NCBI RefSeq assembly: GCF_009296165.1
Contig: NZ_VUAZ01000019.1
Location: forward strand, 1-64,000
Source: Pseudomonas kitaguniensis
Lineage (GTDB): Bacteria; Pseudomonadota; Gammaproteobacteria; Pseudomonadales; Pseudomonadaceae
Direction of reading: 5' to 3'
Length of the DNA stretch: 64,000 bases
The notes under the pieces are model-generated. The model had not been told where the DNA came from. It saw nothing but the letters and a program-made list of their open reading frames with translations, and did no database searches. The position numbers and the translations under genes are program-made. Of this stretch, positions 1 to 8,635 are shown one piece after another (position 1 is the first letter of the stretch; every line of letters starts with the position of its first letter).

Positions 1-7
1 CGCACCG

Positions 8-54
8 CCCCTCCCACATTTGAATGTATATGTGGGAGGGGGCTTGCTCCCGAT
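8..54. repeat. REP palindrome (single)
   Basis: A CCCTCCCACAT arm pairs with ATGTGGGAGGG, and the second copy continues into GGGCTTGCTCCCGATGG, the typical REP core of the P. fluorescens group. It lies just past the stop codon of the hydrolase gene on the minus strand. Related copies lie near 4.0, 38.5, 40.8 and 45.3 kb. Confidence 0.7.
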
Positions 55-60
55 GGGGCC

Positions 61-753
61 TTAACAGCGCGCCAAAAACTCAACCACGTGCACCGCCGCA
101 GCCTCCAAATGCTGCACATGACTAAACCCCGAGGCCTTCAGCGGCTTCAAGTCATGATCCCCCGCCACCAGCCACATCACCTTGATGCTCGGCGATAAGT
201 CATACCCTTCCACCGCCGCACGATTCCCCAGCGCATCACGCTCACCTTGCACAACCAATGTCGGCGTCTTCAGCCCGGCCAGATGCTCGACCCTCGGTTT
301 TTCCGGCTTGCCCACCGCATAAAACGGATAACCCAGGCACACCAACCCATCAGCCGCCAGTTCATCGGCCAGCAGGCTGGCCATGCGCCCGCCCATCGAC
401 TTGCCGCCCATCGCCAGTTTCCCAGCGACATGACGCCGCACCTCGGCATACACCTCGCGCCAGGCTTCGAGCAGTTTGGGCGCCGGGTTTGGCGGGCGTT
501 TACCGCCGTCCAAGCGGCGCTGCGCCATGTACGGGAACTCGAAGCGCAACACGTTCACGCCATGCCCGGCAAGGCGTGCAGCCATGTCATGCATAAAGGC
601 CGAGTCCATCGGTGCACCGGCGCCGTGGGCCAGGATCAACGTGACGGGCTCGCCCGTCGCCGCAGGCGTCGCGACATCCCACAACCAGCCGCGTTCGCGC
701 ACACACTGCGCCCATTGATCCCCGTCAATACTGGCCTTGTGCTCTTTGCCCAT
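61..753 (-). CDS. alpha/beta-family hydrolase (KANL3/Tex30-like)
   Basis: This is a predicted cytoplasmic alpha/beta hydrolase of 230 residues. Visible motifs are an oxyanion-type [11 protein letters not shown] segment near residue 40, the nucleophile elbow GKSMGG with serine at GxSxG, and a C-terminal GDHDL segment carrying the likely catalytic histidine. The family is often annotated as dienelactone hydrolase-like, but its substrate is unknown. The start at MGKEHKAS is preferred because the upstream extension would run into the promoter region of the divergent cbb3 operon. An ANR box lies inside the first 40 bases of the coding sequence, so regulation of ccoN is embedded in this gene. Confidence 0.8.
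   Translation of the reverse strand: MGKEHKASIDGDQWAQCVRERGWLWDVATPAATGEPVTLILAHGAGAPMDSAFMHDMAARLAGHGVNVLRFEFPYMAQRRLDGGKRPPNPAPKLLEAWREVYAEVRRHVAGKLAMGGKSMGGRMASLLADELAADGLVCLGYPFYAVGKPEKPRVEHLAGLKTPTLVVQGERDALGNRAAVEGYDLSPSIKVMWLVAGDHDLKPLKASGFSHVQHLEAAAVHVVEFLARC
715..728 (+). promoter_or_regulatory. ANR/FNR box upstream of the first ccoN
   Basis: TTGAT-CCCC-GTCAA matches the ANR/FNR consensus TTGAT-N4-ATCAA at 9 of 10 positions. Its centre is 111 bp upstream of the ccoN ATG. With class II spacing (-41.5) the transcript would start near 763, with a weak -10 at about 751-756. It overlaps the 5' coding end of the divergent hydrolase gene. It is consistent with oxygen-regulated expression of this cbb3 copy. 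anr itself lies 15 kb downstream. Confidence 0.75.
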
Positions 754-832
754 GCTTGCCTCGCTTTTTAGTCTGCCTATAACTCCAGCCCAAGTGCCGC
801 ACTGGCTTGGGTTGAACCGTGGATGGGGAACC

Positions 833-2257
833 ATGAACACTACTTTAAGTACCGCCTATAACTACAAGGTGGTCCGCCAATTCGCCATTATGACGGTGGT
901 GTGGGGCATCGTCGGCATGGGGCTCGGGGTTTTTCTCGCGGCTCAATTGGTTTGGCCTGCACTGAACTTCGATTTGCCCTGGACCAGCTTCGGCCGCCTG
1001 CGCCCGCTGCACACCAACGCGGTGATCTTTGCGTTCGGCGGCTGCGCCTTGTTCGCCAGCTCGTTTTACTCGGTGCAGCGCACCTGCCAAACCCGGCTGT
1101 TCGCGCCAAAAATCGCCGCGTTCTGCTTCTGGGGCTGGCAGTTGGTGATTGTGTTGGCCGCCATCACCTTGCCGCTGGGCTACACCAGCTCCAAGGAATA
1201 CGCAGAACTTGAATGGCCGATCGACATCCTGATCACCATCGTCTGGGTCGCCTATGCCATCGTATTTTTCGGCACGGTGATGAAGCGCACCACCCGGCAC
1301 ATCTACGTCGGCAACTGGTTCTTCGGTGCGTTCATCATCACCGTGGCCATCCTGCACATCGTCAACAACCTGGAAATACCGGTCAGCCTGACCAAGTCCT
1401 ACTCCCTCTACGGCGGTGCGACGGATGCCATGGTGCAGTGGTGGTATGGGCATAACGCGGTAGGCTTTTTCCTCACCGCGGGCTTTTTGGGGATGATGTA
1501 TTACTTCGTGCCCAAGCAGGCCGAACGCCCGGTGTACTCCTATCGCTTGTCCATCGTGCACTTCTGGGCGCTGATCACCCTGTACATCTGGGCCGGCCCG
1601 CACCATTTGCACTACACCGCGCTGCCGGACTGGGCGCAGTCGCTGGGCATGGTGATGTCGCTGGTGCTGCTGGCGCCGAGCTGGGGCGGCATGATCAACG
1701 GCATGATGACGCTGTCGGGCGCCTGGCATAAGTTGCGCAGCGACCCGATCCTGCGCTTTTTGGTGGTATCGCTGGCGTTCTACGGCATGTCGACCTTCGA
1801 AGGCCCGATGATGGCGATCAAGACCGTCAACGCCCTCTCCCACTACACCGACTGGACCATCGGCCACGTACACGCCGGGGCGCTGGGTTGGGTGGCGATG
1901 ATCTCGATCGGCGCGCTGTACCACATGATCCCGAAAGTCTTCGGCCGCGAGCAGATGTACAGCCTCGGGTTGATCAACGCGCACTTCTGGCTGGCCACCA
2001 TCGGCACCGTGCTCTACATCGCCTCGATGTGGGTCAACGGCATCGCCCAGGGCCTGATGTGGCGGGCGGTCAACGAAGACGGCACCTTGACCTACTCCTT
2101 CGTCGAAACCCTGGTGGCCAGCCACCCTGGCTTTATCGTGCGGCTGGTGGGCGGTGCAGTGTTCCTCAGCGGCATGTTGCTGATGGCTTACAACACGTGG
2201 CGCACCGTGCGTTCGGCGCAACCGGTCGAAGCCGCGCCTGTCGCGCAGATGGCCTGA
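833..2257 (+). CDS. ccoN: cbb3-type cytochrome c oxidase subunit I (ANR-box copy)
   Basis: This is the catalytic subunit of the cbb3 terminal oxidase, which reduces oxygen to water at a heme b3-CuB centre in the inner membrane and pumps protons. It has 474 residues and about 12 membrane helices. Expected ligands are visible: RLRPLHTN (heme b His), YGHNAVGF (CuB His), [11 protein letters not shown] (CuB His pair with the cross-linked Tyr) and [11 protein letters not shown] (heme b/b3 His). The start [12 protein letters not shown] follows a GGGGAA Shine-Dalgarno and aligns with the second copy. It heads ccoNOQP. By position it corresponds to P. aeruginosa ccoN2, the ANR-induced copy. Confidence 0.95.
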   Translation: MNTTLSTAYNYKVVRQFAIMTVVWGIVGMGLGVFLAAQLVWPALNFDLPWTSFGRLRPLHTNAVIFAFGGCALFASSFYSVQRTCQTRLFAPKIAAFCFWGWQLVIVLAAITLPLGYTSSKEYAELEWPIDILITIVWVAYAIVFFGTVMKRTTRHIYVGNWFFGAFIITVAILHIVNNLEIPVSLTKSYSLYGGATDAMVQWWYGHNAVGFFLTAGFLGMMYYFVPKQAERPVYSYRLSIVHFWALITLYIWAGPHHLHYTALPDWAQSLGMVMSLVLLAPSWGGMINGMMTLSGAWHKLRSDPILRFLVVSLAFYGMSTFEGPMMAIKTVNALSHYTDWTIGHVHAGALGWVAMISIGALYHMIPKVFGREQMYSLGLINAHFWLATIGTVLYIASMWVNGIAQGLMWRAVNEDGTLTYSFVETLVASHPGFIVRLVGGAVFLSGMLLMAYNTWRTVRSAQPVEAAPVAQMA

Positions 2258-2267
2258 GGAGACTGCG

Positions 2268-2876
2268 ATGAAACACGAAACGATTGAAAAAAACGTCGGC
2301 CTGCTGATGCTGCTGATGGTGCTCGCCGTGAGTATCGGCGGCTTGACCCAGATCGTCCCACTGTTCTTCCAGGACGTGACCAACACACCCGTCGAGGGCA
2401 TGAAGCCCTACACCGCGTTGCAACTGGAAGGCCGCGACATTTACATCCGCGAAGGCTGCGTGCAGTGCCACTCGCAGATGATCCGCCCGTTCCGCGCCGA
2501 AACCGAACGCTACGGCCACTACTCGGTGGCGGGCGAAAGCGTGTGGGACCACCCGTTCCTGTGGGGCTCCAAGCGCACCGGGCCGGACCTGGCCCGCGTT
2601 GGGGCGCGCTACTCGGACGACTGGCACCGCGCGCACTTGTACAACCCGCGCAACGTGGTGCCCGAGTCAAAAATGCCGGCCTACCCGTGGCTGGTCACAG
2701 CGCAGGTCGACAGCAGCCACACCGAGACCAAGTTGAAGGTGATGCGCACCCTCGGCGTGCCCTACACCGACGACGACATCAGTGGCGCGGTTGCCAGCCT
2801 CGAGGGCAAGACCGAAATGGACGCGCTGGTTGCATACCTGCAAGTGCTCGGCACTGCCATCAAGAGCAAGAGGTGA
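2268..2876 (+). CDS. ccoO: cbb3-type cytochrome c oxidase subunit II (monoheme)
   Basis: This is a membrane-anchored monoheme cytochrome c of 202 residues that passes electrons from CcoP to CcoN. An N-terminal membrane helix (about residues 10-30) is followed by the heme-binding CVQCH at residues 64-68. A distal methionine ligand is probably in the ESKMPAYPW segment. It starts 10 bases after ccoN and is followed 3 bases later by ccoQ, so it is clearly co-transcribed. The DNA is very similar to the second ccoO at 5874-6482, with long stretches of synonymous identity. Confidence 0.95.
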   Translation: MKHETIEKNVGLLMLLMVLAVSIGGLTQIVPLFFQDVTNTPVEGMKPYTALQLEGRDIYIREGCVQCHSQMIRPFRAETERYGHYSVAGESVWDHPFLWGSKRTGPDLARVGARYSDDWHRAHLYNPRNVVPESKMPAYPWLVTAQVDSSHTETKLKVMRTLGVPYTDDDISGAVASLEGKTEMDALVAYLQVLGTAIKSKR

Positions 2877-2879
2877 GCC

Positions 2880-3080
2880 ATGGGATTTGAATTCGATGCG
2901 GGGACTATTCGCGGCCTAGGCACGCTGGTGGTCGCCATCGCGTTTATCGGCCTGTCGCTGTGGGTGTTCAACAACCGCCGCAACGCAGACTTCGAGCAGG
3001 CGCGCCTGCTGCCGTTTGCCGATGAACCTTCTCCATCCGACGCTCAACCAGAGCCTGCAACAAGGAGCAACCAGCCATGA
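2880..3080 (+). CDS. ccoQ: cbb3-type oxidase subunit CcoQ/FixQ
   Basis: This is a small single-pass membrane subunit of 66 residues thought to stabilise the cbb3 complex. A helix at about residues 9-28 ([20 protein letters not shown]) is followed by [20 protein letters not shown], the usual CcoQ tail. Its last four bases overlap the start of ccoP, which suggests translational coupling. The C-terminal tail is a few residues longer than that of the second copy. Confidence 0.92.
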   Translation: MGFEFDAGTIRGLGTLVVAIAFIGLSLWVFNNRRNADFEQARLLPFADEPSPSDAQPEPATRSNQP

Positions 3081-3997
3081 CACCTTTCTGGAGTGCATGG
3101 ATTTGCGTACTGACCCTCGGCAGTTTGACCGGCCTGACCTGGCTGTTGATCGGCACCCGCAAGGGCGAGACCAAGGGCAGTGTCGACCAGACCATGGGCC
3201 ACGCCTTCGACGGCATCGAGGAATATGACAACCCGCTGCCGCAGTGGTGGTTCATGCTGTTCGCCGGCACGCTGGTGTTCGCGGTCGGCTACCTGATCCT
3301 CTACCCGGGCCTGGGCAACTGGAAAGGCGTGCTGCCGGGCTACGAAGACGGCTGGACCTCGGCCAAGGAGTGGGACAAGGAAATGGCGCGCGCCGACACC
3401 CGGTTCGGGCCGATCTTCGCCAAATTCGCGGCGATGCCGGTGGAAGCAGTCGCCAAAGACCCGCAAGCGCTGAAAATGGGCGGTCGGTTGTTTGCCTCCA
3501 ACTGCGCGGTGTGCCACGGCTCGGATGCCAAGGGCGGCTACGGCTTCCCGAACCTTTCCGACAACCTGTGGCGCTGGGGCGGTTCGGCCGAGGCAATCAA
3601 AGCCACCATCCTGAACGGTCGCCACGCGGCGATGCCGGCCTGGGGTGAAGTGCTGGGCGAAGACGCGGTGAAAAACCTTGCCGCCTACGTGCGCCACGAC
3701 TTGGCCAAACTGCCGTTGCCGGCTGACAACAGCGCCGACCTCGTCGCCGGTCAAGCCGCGTTCAGCAGCACCTGCGTCGCTTGCCACGGCCCACAAGGCC
3801 ACGGCGTAGAAGCCATGGGCGCGCCGAACCTGACCGAGCCCGGCGGCTTTATCTACGGCACCAGTTTGGCGCAGTTGCAACAGACCATCCGCCACGGCCG
3901 CCAGGGCCAGATGCCAGCGCAGGACGTGCTGCAAGGCAATGACAAGGTGCACTTGCTGGCGGCCTACGTGTACAGCCTTTCCCACCCCGCGCAATAA
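3077..3997 (+). CDS. ccoP: cbb3-type cytochrome c oxidase subunit III (diheme)
   Basis: This is a diheme c-type cytochrome that accepts electrons from soluble cytochromes and delivers them to CcoO. It has 306 residues, an N-terminal hydrophobic segment, a second helix near residue 60 ([20 protein letters not shown]) and two CxxCH motifs, CAVCH at 143-147 and CVACH at 233-237. Compared with the second copy it lacks roughly 15 residues after the PGY motif ([12 protein letters not shown] here). It closes the first ccoNOQP operon. A BIME follows. Confidence 0.95.
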   Translation: MTPFWSAWICVLTLGSLTGLTWLLIGTRKGETKGSVDQTMGHAFDGIEEYDNPLPQWWFMLFAGTLVFAVGYLILYPGLGNWKGVLPGYEDGWTSAKEWDKEMARADTRFGPIFAKFAAMPVEAVAKDPQALKMGGRLFASNCAVCHGSDAKGGYGFPNLSDNLWRWGGSAEAIKATILNGRHAAMPAWGEVLGEDAVKNLAAYVRHDLAKLPLPADNSADLVAGQAAFSSTCVACHGPQGHGVEAMGAPNLTEPGGFIYGTSLAQLQQTIRHGRQGQMPAQDVLQGNDKVHLLAAYVYSLSHPAQ

Positions 3998-4018
3998 CCA
4001 CTCGCCCTGCTCGCCCTT

Positions 4019-4110
4019 GTGGCGAGCGGGCTTGCTCGCGTTGGAGTGCGCAGCGCTCCCGGGATTTTGGGGCTGCTGCGCAGCCCATCGGGAGCAAGCC
4101 CCCTCGCCAC
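4019..4110. repeat. BIME (two inverted REP elements)
   Basis: GGCGAGCGGGCTTGCTCGC at 4021-4039 faces an inverted GGGAGCAAGCCCCCTCGCC ending at 4109, so the pair can fold into a large hairpin in the gap between the two cbb3 operons. It could act as an mRNA stabiliser or attenuator after ccoP. No gene is visible between 3998 and 4431. Confidence 0.75.
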
Positions 4111-4347
4111 AGTTAGCCTGCTGACCACAGGTGATTGCTTGTGTTGGTCCAATACATCCCTGTCCCCTCCTGCCATTCGGGTCTACGCTTGCCCGCACAG
4201 CGGACCGATTTTTTGTGCGCCTAACCAAGCGCTTCGCAACCTGCTATATTTCTTGTCCACTCGATCAGCTTTAGAGTGCTGAAATTGTCCTTACACCCTA
4301 TATGGAAAGGGCGCAGAATCTGGCGCGGAACGCTTCGGTAGCGGTCA

Positions 4348-4366
4348 GCCATTGCGTTGCAATGGC
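4348..4366 (+). other. 8-bp perfect hairpin in the second ccoN leader
   Basis: GCCATTGC-GTT-GCAATGGC is a perfect stem of 8 bp with a 3-nt loop, 66 bases upstream of the second ccoN start. There is no T run after it, so it is not a simple terminator. No ANR box was found in this leader, unlike the first operon. Its role is unknown. Confidence 0.4.
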
Positions 4367-4431
4367 CCTTCGCTTTCTACATACTGCGGCCGAAATTCAA
4401 TTATAAAAAACCTAAACCGTGGAACCTTAGA

Positions 4432-5874
4432 ATGAGCGCAGCAATCAGCCCGACTGCTTATAACTATAAGGTGGTCCGCCAGTTCGCCATCATGACGGTG
4501 GTCTGGGGCATCCTTGGCATGGGGCTCGGGGTGTTCATTGCCTCGCAACTGGTGTGGCCGGAACTGAATTTCGGTTTGCCCTGGACGACCTTTGGCCGCC
4601 TGCGCCCGCTGCACACTAACCTGGTGATTTTCGCCTTCGGTGGTTGTGCGCTGTTTGCCACTTCCTACTATGTTGTGCAGCGCACCTGCCAGGCGCGACT
4701 GATCTCTGATGGCCTCGCCGCCTTCACTTTCTGGGGCTGGCAAGCGGTTATCCTCGGCGCCATCATCACCCTGCCGCTGGGTTACACCACCACCAAGGAA
4801 TACGCCGAGCTGGAATGGCCAATTGCGATTTTGCTGGCAATCGTCTGGGTCATCTACGCTGTGGTGTTCTTCGGCACCATCGTCAAGCGCAAGACCAAGC
4901 ACATCTATGTGGGTAACTGGTTTTACGGTGCGTTTATCCTGGTGACGGCGATGCTGCACATCGTCAACCACGCGTCATTGCCGGTCAGTTGGTTCAAGTC
5001 CTATTCGGCCTACGCCGGGGCGACCGACGCGATGATCCAGTGGTGGTACGGCCACAACGCCGTGGGCTTTTTCCTGACCACCGGTTTTCTCGGGATGATG
5101 TATTACTTCGTGCCCAAACAGGCCGAGCGTCCTATTTATTCGTATCGCCTGTCCATCGTGCACTTCTGGGCGCTGATCACCCTGTACATCTGGGCCGGCC
5201 CGCACCACTTGCACTACACGGCGCTGCCGGACTGGGCACAATCGCTGGGCATGGCGATGTCGATCATCCTGCTGGCGCCAAGCTGGGGCGGCATGATCAA
5301 CGGCATGATGACGCTGTCCGGCGCCTGGCATAAGTTGCGCACCGACCCGATCCTGCGCTTTTTGGTGGTGTCGCTGGCGTTCTACGGCATGTCGACCTTC
5401 GAAGGGCCGATGATGGCAATCAAAACCGTCAACTCGCTGTCGCATTACACCGACTGGACCATCGGCCATGTGCACGCTGGCGCCCTCGGTTGGGTGGCGA
5501 TGATCTCCATCGGCGCGCTGTACCACATGATCCCCAAACTGTTCGGCCGTGCGCAGATGCACAGCGTCGGGCTGATCAACACGCACTTCTGGCTGGCCAC
5601 CATCGGCACCGTGCTGTACATCGCCTCGATGTGGGTCAACGGCATCACCCAAGGCCTGATGTGGCGCGCGATCAACGATGACGGCACGCTCACCTACTCC
5701 TTCGTCGAAGCGCTGCAAGCCAGCCACCCCGGCTACATCGTGCGCGCCGTGGGCGGTACGTTCTTCGCCAGCGGCATGCTGTTCATGGCCTACAACGTAT
5801 GGCGCACCGTGCGGGCTTCGGACCCTAAAGAAGCCGAAGCCGCCGCCAGAATCGCCGTTGTGGGAGCGCACTGA
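4432..5874 (+). CDS. ccoN: cbb3-type cytochrome c oxidase subunit I (second copy)
   Basis: This is the catalytic subunit of the second cbb3 oxidase, 480 residues. It carries the same ligand motifs as the first copy ([38 protein letters not shown]). The start [13 protein letters not shown] is chosen because it aligns with the first copy. Homology begins only at TAYNYKVV, and the upstream 25 codons look like untranslated leader. The last base of the stop codon is the first base of the ccoO ATG (TGATG). By position it matches P. aeruginosa ccoN1, the constitutive copy, and no ANR box is seen upstream. Confidence 0.95.
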   Translation: MSAAISPTAYNYKVVRQFAIMTVVWGILGMGLGVFIASQLVWPELNFGLPWTTFGRLRPLHTNLVIFAFGGCALFATSYYVVQRTCQARLISDGLAAFTFWGWQAVILGAIITLPLGYTTTKEYAELEWPIAILLAIVWVIYAVVFFGTIVKRKTKHIYVGNWFYGAFILVTAMLHIVNHASLPVSWFKSYSAYAGATDAMIQWWYGHNAVGFFLTTGFLGMMYYFVPKQAERPIYSYRLSIVHFWALITLYIWAGPHHLHYTALPDWAQSLGMAMSIILLAPSWGGMINGMMTLSGAWHKLRTDPILRFLVVSLAFYGMSTFEGPMMAIKTVNSLSHYTDWTIGHVHAGALGWVAMISIGALYHMIPKLFGRAQMHSVGLINTHFWLATIGTVLYIASMWVNGITQGLMWRAINDDGTLTYSFVEALQASHPGYIVRAVGGTFFASGMLFMAYNVWRTVRASDPKEAEAAARIAVVGAH

Positions 5875-6482
5875 TGAAGCATGAAGTCGTCGAAAAAAAT
5901 ATCGGCCTGCTGGCTTTTCTCATGGTTATCGCCGTGAGCATCGGCGGCCTGACGCAGATCGTTCCGCTGTTTTTCCAGGACGTGACCAACAAGCCGGTGG
6001 AAGGCATGAAGCCGCGCACCGCGCTTGAACTGGAAGGCCGCGACGTTTACATCGCCAACGGTTGCGTGGGCTGCCATTCGCAGATGATCCGACCGTTCCG
6101 CGCCGAAACCGAGCGTTATGGCCACTACTCGGTCGCCGGTGAAAGCGTGTGGGACCACCCGTTTCTGTGGGGCTCCAAACGTACCGGCCCGGACCTTGCC
6201 CGCGTCGGCGCACGTTACTCGGACGACTGGCACCGCGCGCACCTGTACAACCCGCGCAACGTGGTGCCTGAGTCAAAAATGCCGGCGTACCCGTTCCTCG
6301 TCGAAAACAAGCTGGACGGCAAGGACACCGCGAAGAAGATGGAAGTCTTGCGCACGCTGGGCGTGCCCTACACCGACGAAGACATCGCCGGTGCAGCCGC
6401 CGCCGTCAAGGGCAAGACCGAAATGGACGCATTGGTGGCCTACCTGCAAGGCCTTGGCACCCTCATCAAAAGCAAACGGTGA
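5874..6482 (+). CDS. ccoO: cbb3-type cytochrome c oxidase subunit II (second copy)
   Basis: This is a monoheme cytochrome c subunit of 202 residues, the same length as the first copy. The heme motif is CVGCH at residues 64-68, after one N-terminal membrane anchor. It overlaps ccoN by one base, implying coupled translation. Most differences from the first copy lie in the extreme N-terminus and after residue 135 ([15 protein letters not shown]), while the central part is almost identical. Confidence 0.95.
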   Translation: MKHEVVEKNIGLLAFLMVIAVSIGGLTQIVPLFFQDVTNKPVEGMKPRTALELEGRDVYIANGCVGCHSQMIRPFRAETERYGHYSVAGESVWDHPFLWGSKRTGPDLARVGARYSDDWHRAHLYNPRNVVPESKMPAYPFLVENKLDGKDTAKKMEVLRTLGVPYTDEDIAGAAAAVKGKTEMDALVAYLQGLGTLIKSKR

Positions 6483-6487
6483 CCTGC

Positions 6488-6673
6488 ATGGATATCGGCA
6501 TGATTCGTGGCCTGGGCACCCTGGTGGTGATGGTGGCCTTTATCGGCCTGGCGTTGTGGGTGTTCAGCCCCAAACGCAAGTCGGCGTTCGACGAGGCAAC
6601 CCTGCTGCCTTTTGCGGATGACCCGCACGCCATCAAGCAAGTCGAGCAAACGTCCAGGAGCAGCAACGAATGA
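6488..6673 (+). CDS. ccoQ: cbb3-type oxidase subunit CcoQ/FixQ (second copy)
   Basis: This is a 61-residue single-pass membrane subunit. The ATG giving [14 protein letters not shown] is preferred over an in-frame GTG at 6479, because the GTG overlaps the ccoO stop and adds only MTC. The hydrophobic helix is followed by the conserved [20 protein letters not shown] tail. The 3' end overlaps the ccoP start by four bases. Confidence 0.9.
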   Translation: MDIGMIRGLGTLVVMVAFIGLALWVFSPKRKSAFDEATLLPFADDPHAIKQVEQTSRSSNE

Positions 6674-7647
6674 CTACGTTCTGGAGCCTGTACGTCACAG
6701 TCCTCACCCTGGGGACTATTTTCGCGCTGACCTGGCTGCTGCTGTCTACCCGCAAAGGCCAGCGCACCGAACAAACGGACGAGACCGTCGGCCACTCGTT
6801 TGACGGCATCGAGGAATACGACAACCCGCTGCCCAAGTGGTGGTTCATGCTGTTTGTCGGCACCATCATTTTCGCCCTCGGCTACCTGGTGCTTTACCCC
6901 GGCCTGGGCAACTGGAAAGGCCTGCTGCCGGGCTACAACTACCTCGACAACGACACGCAAACCCACTTCGCCAATGGCAAAACCGGCTGGACCGGCGTGC
7001 ACGAATGGGAAAAGGAAATGGCCAGGTCAGAGGCCAGGTTCGGCCCGATCTTCGCCAAATTCGCCTCAATGCCGATTGAAGCAGTCGCCAAAGACCCGCA
7101 AGCCTTGAAGATGGGCGGCCGCCTGTTCGCCTCCAACTGCTCGGTGTGCCACGGCTCCGACGCCAAAGGCGCCTACGGCTTCCCTAACCTGACCGACGCC
7201 GACTGGCGCTGGGGCGGCGACCCCGACGCCATCAAGGAAAGCATTCTTAAAGGCCGCCACGCGGTGATGCCGCCCTGGGCCGACATCATTGGCGAACAAG
7301 GCGTGGCTGACGTGTCGGGTTTTGTAGTGACCAAGCTGGACGGTCGCACACTGCCTGAAGGCGCCAAGGCCGACGTGGCCAATGGCGCCAAGCTCTTCGC
7401 CGCCAACTGCGTGGCCTGCCACGGCCCGGCCGGTAAAGGCACGCCCGCCATGGGCGCGCCCGACCTCACCCACCCCGGCGCGTTTATTTATGGGTCGAGC
7501 TTCGCGCAGTTGCAGCAGACCATCCGTTATGGCCGTCAGGGCCAGATGCCTGCGCAGGAGTTGCTGCAAGGCAACGACAAAGTGCACTTACTGGCGGCGT
7601 ATGTGTACAGCTTGTCGCATGCGGACAAACCTGCCGACGAGCAGTAA
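6670..7647 (+). CDS. ccoP: cbb3-type cytochrome c oxidase subunit III (second copy)
   Basis: This is the diheme cytochrome c subunit of 325 residues. Heme motifs are CSVCH at 157-161 and CVACH at 247-251. It contains an insertion absent from the first copy, between the membrane anchor and the first heme domain ([17 protein letters not shown]). The ATG overlaps the end of ccoQ. It ends the second operon. The usual next gene, ccoG, is separated from it by a toxin-antitoxin pair. Confidence 0.95.
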   Translation: MTTFWSLYVTVLTLGTIFALTWLLLSTRKGQRTEQTDETVGHSFDGIEEYDNPLPKWWFMLFVGTIIFALGYLVLYPGLGNWKGLLPGYNYLDNDTQTHFANGKTGWTGVHEWEKEMARSEARFGPIFAKFASMPIEAVAKDPQALKMGGRLFASNCSVCHGSDAKGAYGFPNLTDADWRWGGDPDAIKESILKGRHAVMPPWADIIGEQGVADVSGFVVTKLDGRTLPEGAKADVANGAKLFAANCVACHGPAGKGTPAMGAPDLTHPGAFIYGSSFAQLQQTIRYGRQGQMPAQELLQGNDKVHLLAAYVYSLSHADKPADEQ

Positions 7648-7721
7648 CGCCGTGTGGTTGCTGCCCGCAGGAGAGCCCCATGACCACTCGTAGCTTCGGG
7701 CTTGCGGCGCCCCCGCGCCAA

Positions 7722-7737
7722 GTAGTAACGTAACTAC
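7722..7737. promoter_or_regulatory. candidate operator of the toxin-antitoxin pair
   Basis: GTAGTAACGTAACTAC is a 16-bp near-perfect palindrome (14 of 16 positions) that ends 27 bp before the antitoxin ATG. Phd/YefM antitoxins usually repress their own operon by binding palindromes here. Just upstream, a 17-codon reading frame (7680-7733, MTTRSFGLAAPPRQVVT) follows an AGGAG motif and begins with CCCCATGACCAC, the same 12 bases that surround the antitoxin start. It may be a leader peptide or a duplicated start region. Confidence 0.45.
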
Positions 7738-7764
7738 ATCTAGCCCGACGAAGGGGAATCCCCC

Positions 7765-8019
7765 ATGACCACCACTACTATTTCCAGCCGTGAATTCAAT
7801 CAAGACACAAGCGGTGCCAAAAAAGCCGCCCGCCAGGGGCCGGTTTTTATCACCGATCGAGGCAAGCCCGCGCATGTACTGCTAAGCATTGAGGACTACC
7901 AGAAACTGACAGGCCTCAATGCCGACATCGTTGACCTGCTGGTGATGGAGGAAGCGGCCGCAATAGACTTCGAAACCAAACGTGCCGTGATCACTCACCG
8001 ACCCGTGGACCTCTCTTGA
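7765..8019 (+). CDS. type II antitoxin, Phd/YefM family
   Basis: This is a predicted antitoxin of 84 residues that would neutralise the downstream PIN toxin and bind its own promoter. The N-terminal half (TISSREFNQDTSGAKKAA, then GPVFITDRGKPAHVLLSIEDY) is the Phd/YefM fold pattern. The C-terminal part after about residue 50 is the presumed toxin-binding tail. The stop codon overlaps the toxin ATG by one base (TGATG). The pair sits between ccoP and ccoG, genes that are neighbours in P. aeruginosa, so it was probably inserted into the respiratory block. Confidence 0.85.
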   Translation: MTTTTISSREFNQDTSGAKKAARQGPVFITDRGKPAHVLLSIEDYQKLTGLNADIVDLLVMEEAAAIDFETKRAVITHRPVDLS

Positions 8020-8429
8020 TGTATCTACTCGATACCAACGTCATCTCTGAACTTCGTAAACCCCAGGCGGATGCAAACGTTGTCGCTTGGGCCAAAAGCG
8101 TCATTGCGCTGCATCTGTTTATCTCCGCGATTACGCTTAAAGAATTGGAAACAGGCGTATTGCGCATGGAGCGCAGAGACCCGGCCCAGGGAAAGGTGTT
8201 GCGTACCTGGCTAAAGCGTCATGTGATGCCGGCGTTCGATGCCAGAATTCTGCCGGTCGATGCCGCCGTTGCGTTGCGTTGCGCCCACCTGCAGGTGCCG
8301 GACCAGGCCAACGAAAGTGACGCATTGATTGCCGCCACCGCGCTGGTGCATGGCCTCACTGTCGTCACGCGTAACGTCAGAGACTTTAAATCCAGCGGCG
8401 TTGCGGTGATTAATCCGTGGGATGAATGA
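8019..8429 (+). CDS. type II toxin, VapC-like PIN-domain ribonuclease
   Basis: This is a predicted PIN-domain endoribonuclease toxin of 136 residues. Acidic active-site residues appear in LLDTNVISELRK (first Asp), at a central KELETG motif, and in NESDALIAATAL plus TRNVRDF near the C-terminus, which is the normal four-acid PIN layout. The ATG at 8019 is preferred over an in-frame TTG one codon upstream because it gives the coupled TGATG overlap. Its RNA target cannot be judged from the sequence. FitB-type plasmid-stability proteins are the closest alternative name. Confidence 0.88.
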   Translation: MYLLDTNVISELRKPQADANVVAWAKSVIALHLFISAITLKELETGVLRMERRDPAQGKVLRTWLKRHVMPAFDARILPVDAAVALRCAHLQVPDQANESDALIAATALVHGLTVVTRNVRDFKSSGVAVINPWDE

Positions 8430-8464
8430 ACAACCTGCGCTTGGAAACCGGCCATACTTGCAAA

Positions 8465-8500
8465 GTCAATTGACCCAGATCACATACACCATCAATTGAT
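8465..8500. promoter_or_regulatory. paired palindromes upstream of ccoG, possible weak ANR site
   Basis: GTCAATTGAC (8465-8474) and ATCAATTGAT (8491-8500) are two perfect 10-bp palindromes with starts 26 bp apart. Between them TTGAC-CCAG-ATCAC (8470-8483) matches the ANR box at 8 of 10 positions. ccoG starts 153 bp downstream of that site. The remainder of 8430-8635 shows no gene. Confidence 0.35.
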
Positions 8501-8635
8501 TTACCCCAACGCGACCAAAGGTCGCACCCTTTCAGCGCCATCGCGGGCGTATCATTACGCCACTGCAACACCCTTGTTTGACCCCGGTTGGCACGTACTG
8601 GCCGAGGCAAATTTCCACTGCCGTGGGATGCAATG

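Noticed and set aside
4140..4431. ANR box before the second ccoN
   Set aside because: Only partial matches such as TCGATCAGC are present and no TTGAT-N4-ATCAA arrangement with acceptable mismatches was found.
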